Source: an uncultured Terriglobales bacterium
GTDB lineage: Bacteria; Acidobacteriota; Terriglobia; Terriglobales; Acidobacteriaceae
Direction of reading: 5' to 3'
Assembly (NCBI GenBank): GCA_955652845.1
Contig: CATPBY010000311.1
Coordinates: 1 to 8,541 of the forward strand
DNA length: 8,541 nt
The notes beneath the pieces are model-generated. The model was not told the origin of the DNA and did not search any database. It saw nothing but the letters and a program-made list of their open reading frames with translations. Numbering within the stretch: position 1 is the stretch's first letter; the number at the start of each line of letters is the position of its first letter. Below are positions 5,870 through 8,541 of this stretch, in pieces. Position numbers and translations under genes: made by a program.

Positions 5870-8041
5870 CTAGGTCTGAATGATCCTTGGAGTGATAAAG
5901 AAGATCAGTTCCTGGTTCGAGGTGCTGACAGTCTGATGTTTGAACAGGTTGCCCAGATACGGGATGTTGCCCAGCAACGGGACTTGAGCAATGTTGACCG
6001 AGTTTTGAGTCTGAATCACGCCGCCGATGACCACCGTACCGCCATCTGTGACCAGCACCTGCGTGGTCGCTTGTTGCGTGATCAATGTGGGGTTGCCCTG
6101 AACAGTGCGGCCAAAGTCCGGCGTGGTGTTCTCCACATCCACGTTCAGGAAGATTGTATTTTCCGATGTGATCTGCGGAATCACCGTCAGCCGCAGGAAT
6201 GCATCGACGTAGGTAACGGTGGGAGGACCACCCAACTGCGCCTGCGTCACGATCGGAACTCGGACGCCCTGTCGAACCAGCGCCTGAATGTTGTTCTGGG
6301 TGACCACCCGCGGACGGGAGAGGATTTTTAAAAGCCCGCGCGATTCGGCCGCAGTCAGCACCGCATCGATGCGCACGTTGTTGCTGAAGTTAACGAAGGT
6401 CAACCCGCTGGTGGGTGCTGCAACCGGCAGATTGGAGAACAACGGAATCTGAGTTCCGGCCGTGGTGCCTGATCCGCCAACCGTGATGAAAGTTGGATTC
6501 AAGCCATTTACCTGGGTGGGAGTAGTACCGACGCTCGAAGCACCTCCAACCGCCGAGTGCCCGTTACCCCAACCAAAACCAAGCTGCGTTCCCAGATCGC
6601 GCGCGAAGCTGCGGGTGGCAGCCACCACGCGAGCTTCAATTTCAACCTCCTGAGTCTTGCGGTCAAGTTGCGTCAGCAAGCGGTCGATTCCCGGCATCAC
6701 CGTGGGAATATCCGAATTAATGAGGGCGTTGGTGCGATCATCGGCGATCACATCGCCGCGCTGAGTGAGAAATTTCTTGACTGTCGGCACTACATCCTTG
6801 GAGTGCGCATAGCTCAGGAACCGGGTGACCGTCTGCTTGTCTACGGCCATCGCCTCGGCTTCCTGCTCGGCGCGCCGGGACTCTGCTTCCTTGCGCATCG
6901 TATCGACAGTAGCGACGCGCAGAACGTTGCCTTCAAGCTGCCGTCCCAGGTCGTTGTTCTTTAACACGATATCGAGCGCCTGGTCCCACGGCACGTCGTC
7001 CAGGACGATGGTAAGCGTGCCTTTGACATTGGGATCGAGTACCACGTTCAATCCGCTGATCTCGTGGATGAGGCGGAAGAAATCTTTCAGGTCTACATCT
7101 TTGAGATTTACCGAAATCGGCTCACCCGTGTATTTGGGGCCGCTGACCGGGGCCTGTTGCTGGGCCTGCGCTTTCTGCTCGGCGGCCATATTCACCGCGG
7201 GTTGGGCAGCATTGCCTGCCGGTTGGGCTGCGTTTCCCGCCGCCACCTGGGACTGCATGGCTGCGCTGGGTTGAGGCAACAGGTTGCCATCCGGTTTTTC
7301 TGAAAACTTTTCAGCTGCAACTTGCGCCCTGGCCGAAGGCTCTATCGCCGCAGGCTTCGCCGCTGCGACGGTGGAACTGTCACCGTCTTTGGCCTGATAA
7401 GAAGGTTCGACGAACACAAAGTCAGTAGCGGAGGAAGAGGATGCAGCCGGCCTGGTTTCCGCGCCCACGACTGGCATGCGATTGGCTGCGAGCTCTTTGT
7501 TGATTTTATCTTTATCGGTGTTGGTTTTATCAATGCTGGTTTTATCAGCGGCGGCGGGCATCACAACTTCAGCCGCTGCTGAATTATGAGTTGCAGGCTT
7601 CGAATTCGCCTTGGCGGCGTCCGTTCCGGAGTGCACCTTCAGAACCAATGTACTGCCGGCGCCGGGGACGAGGTCGTAGCGGCAGGCACGTTCCAGGTCA
7701 ATGACCAGCCGCGTCATAGGCGGCGTGCGGCGGTTCATGCCGACGCGCACGTCCTTCACGCCATTGCTGTCAACATTGATCTGGCTTTGGGGAGTAGCCG
7801 TCACCGTGTTGGGCAGATCGACCACCAGCCGAGGCGGACGATCGAGTGTGCTCATTTGGGGAGTGACATGTCCGCGGGAGGTAATTTCCACGCTGATTCC
7901 GTCAACTCCGCGGACCACGTTCACTCTCTGCAATGCGGCGCTTTTCGCCGCCGCCGTGCCCGTGCTCTGCGTCTCAGCCGCGGCTGCAATCATTCCCAGA
8001 ATCAGCAGCGGTAGAAAAACTCCCAGCAGTTGCTTTCGCAT
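5870..8041 (-). CDS. pilQ: Type IV pilus outer-membrane secretin PilQ
   Basis: The 723-residue protein forms the multimeric outer-membrane channel for the type IV pilus. An N-terminal signal peptide is evident (MRKQLLG plus a hydrophobic core to about residue 22, AAAA/ETQ). An AMIN domain, which in this family binds peptidoglycan, covers about 37-140. A low-complexity linker rich in Ala, Pro, Gln and Lys spans about 143-300 and holds two short tandem repeats. The N0/STN domain begins at about 307 (PISVNLKDVDLKDFFRLI), the N1 domain covers about 400-468 (FLSYAHSKDVVPTVKKFL), and a Gly/Ser/Thr-rich stretch spans about 488-550. The secretin pore domain runs from about 555 to 722, with SRPRVVTQNN, GGTVVIGGV and VPLLGNIPYLGNLFK (687-701). 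It ends ITPRIIQT, at the usual secretin C-terminus. ATG 8041 has a good Shine-Dalgarno. It follows pilP by 94 bp and is followed by a terminator. Confidence 0.96.
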   Translation of the reverse strand: MRKQLLGVFLPLLILGMIAAAAETQSTGTAAAKSAALQRVNVVRGVDGISVEITSRGHVTPQMSTLDRPPRLVVDLPNTVTATPQSQINVDSNGVKDVRVGMNRRTPPMTRLVIDLERACRYDLVPGAGSTLVLKVHSGTDAAKANSKPATHNSAAAEVVMPAAADKTSIDKTNTDKDKINKELAANRMPVVGAETRPAASSSSATDFVFVEPSYQAKDGDSSTVAAAKPAAIEPSARAQVAAEKFSEKPDGNLLPQPSAAMQSQVAAGNAAQPAGNAAQPAVNMAAEQKAQAQQQAPVSGPKYTGEPISVNLKDVDLKDFFRLIHEISGLNVVLDPNVKGTLTIVLDDVPWDQALDIVLKNNDLGRQLEGNVLRVATVDTMRKEAESRRAEQEAEAMAVDKQTVTRFLSYAHSKDVVPTVKKFLTQRGDVIADDRTNALINSDIPTVMPGIDRLLTQLDRKTQEVEIEARVVAATRSFARDLGTQLGFGWGNGHSAVGGASSVGTTPTQVNGLNPTFITVGGSGTTAGTQIPLFSNLPVAAPTSGLTFVNFSNNVRIDAVLTAAESRGLLKILSRPRVVTQNNIQALVRQGVRVPIVTQAQLGGPPTVTYVDAFLRLTVIPQITSENTIFLNVDVENTTPDFGRTVQGNPTLITQQATTQVLVTDGGTVVIGGVIQTQNSVNIAQVPLLGNIPYLGNLFKHQTVSTSNQELIFFITPRIIQT
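7199..7240 (-). repeat. Two 21-nt in-frame tandem units in pilQ (AGNAAQP x2)
   Basis: PilQ residues 268-281 are AGNAAQP twice, followed by a decayed third copy AVNMAAE. The two 21-nt units differ mainly at third codon positions, so the duplication is old or the peptide is under selection. It lies in the disordered linker before the N0 domain. Confidence 0.75.
7502..7546 (-). repeat. 15-nt in-frame degenerate repeat in pilQ (DKTSI-DKTNT-DKDKI)
   Basis: PilQ residues 166-180 read DKTSI DKTNT DKDKI, then NKELA. The GATAAA codon pair recurs at 15-nt spacing (7541-7546, 7526-7531, 7511-7516) with one more at 7505-7510. It makes a charged patch in an otherwise Ala/Pro-rich linker and is AT-rich compared with its surroundings. 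Confidence 0.7.
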
Positions 8042-8049
8042 TTCGCTTT

Positions 8050-8055
8050 CTCCCC
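8050..8055 (-). promoter_or_regulatory. Ribosome binding site of pilQ
   Basis: On the minus strand GGGGAG lies 8 nt before ATG 8041, an ideal spacing. It supports the chosen pilQ start, which also opens directly into the signal peptide. Confidence 0.7.
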
Positions 8056-8135
8056 ACGGGTTGCGCTTCGGCTCGCCGTGATCTTTCTCTCAGAATTCGT
8101 TGCCCCAACCGTAATTACACCAGCCGGTTTTCCAG

Positions 8136-8541
8136 CTACACTGCCGGCGTCGTAATTTTCTTGGTCACTTCGCGGGTAAATGACTTACCCAGCTTGTCCT
8201 GAAACGTCTCTTTGAAAATGATGGAGTCGCCCGTAATTTTCACTACGTATCCATTGAAGACGGGATCGTTCTCGTGCAGAAAATATGCTTTGTCCAGGGC
8301 ATTGACTACAACAGCGATCATGCCCGTATCCGACTTCACCACGCCCTTGAGGTTGACCTGGTCAATGGCCAGGCAGCGCTTGCCGCCGGTGCTGCAGCCT
8401 GAACCTAACATGCTGCGATTCACCACCGGGCTCACAAAGGGATCGCGCCGTCCGGTTAAGTTGATCTTTTTGGCTTCCTCTTTTTTGCCCGCCGCGGGTT
8501 TTTCCTGGTCAGCCACCGCGACCCGCTCCTTGGGTTGCGAC
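8136..8541 (-). CDS. pilP: Type IV pilus assembly protein PilP (5' end beyond window)
   Basis: The visible 134 codons encode the C-terminal part of PilP, a periplasmic inner-membrane lipoprotein that links the PilMNO complex to the PilQ secretin. RRDPFVSPVV is the typical entry to the PilP fold. IDQVNLKGVV, MIAVVVNALDKAYFLHENDPVFNGYVVKI and FKETFQDKLGKSFTREV then follow the expected beta-sandwich pattern. Before RRDPF there is a Lys/Ala/Glu-rich linker. The frame stays open to the right edge (SQPKERVA before VADQEK) and no signal peptide or lipobox is visible, so I treat the gene as cut by the window. An in-frame GTG at 8516 with AAGGAG 9 nt upstream (8526-8531) could act as a start, but would give a protein without an export signal. 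GCSTGGKRC places two cysteines seven residues apart. The gene precedes pilQ by 94 bp with no terminator between, which fits the pilMNOPQ order. Confidence 0.9.
   Translation of the reverse strand, partial: SQPKERVAVADQEKPAAGKKEEAKKINLTGRRDPFVSPVVNRSMLGSGCSTGGKRCLAIDQVNLKGVVKSDTGMIAVVVNALDKAYFLHENDPVFNGYVVKITGDSIIFKETFQDKLGKSFTREVTKKITTPAV

Noticed and set aside
5852..6331. Plus-strand frame of 159 codons opposite pilQ
   Set aside because: It lies fully antisense to the conserved secretin domain apart from a few codons and has no start signal.

Overview
The window looks like chromosomal housekeeping DNA from a GC-rich Gram-negative bacterium, most likely an acidobacterium (class Terriglobia or a relative). 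This assignment is an inference. It rests on an outer-membrane secretin gene (pilQ) behind pilP, a pepQ-accB-accC cluster, a small four-helix membrane protein resembling a family I associate with Acidobacteriota (DUF6632), and weak Shine-Dalgarno use at several starts. No rRNA, tRNA, CRISPR array, transposase or phage gene was found.

Layout from left to right. Positions 1-169 hold no gene I can support. A YfcE-type metallophosphoesterase lies on the minus strand (170-901). It diverges from a two-domain GNAT acetyltransferase on the plus strand (1082-1939), whose probable promoter ends so close to a GTG codon that the mRNA may be leaderless. A short plus-strand gene for a four-helix membrane protein follows (2111-2473), with its own likely promoter and a strong ribosome binding site. 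Everything from 2544 to the right edge is on the minus strand. In transcription order this is pilP (partial, entering at the right edge), pilQ, a hairpin-plus-U-tract terminator, pepQ, accB, a 111-bp nested palindromic element, and accC.

How the genes work together. PilP and PilQ are envelope parts of the type IV pilus machine: PilQ is the outer-membrane pore and PilP the periplasmic protein that docks it to the inner-membrane complex. AccB (biotin carrier) and AccC (biotin carboxylase) form the first half of acetyl-CoA carboxylase, which makes malonyl-CoA for fatty-acid synthesis. PepQ is an M24 proline peptidase that often precedes accBC. The terminator after pilQ suggests that the pilus operon and the pepQ-accBC operon are separate units.

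I see no new multi-gene system. The least explained structure is the nested inverted-repeat element between accB and accC. Secondary points are the possible leaderless GNAT gene, a cysteine pair in PilP, and short in-frame tandem repeats in the PilQ linker.
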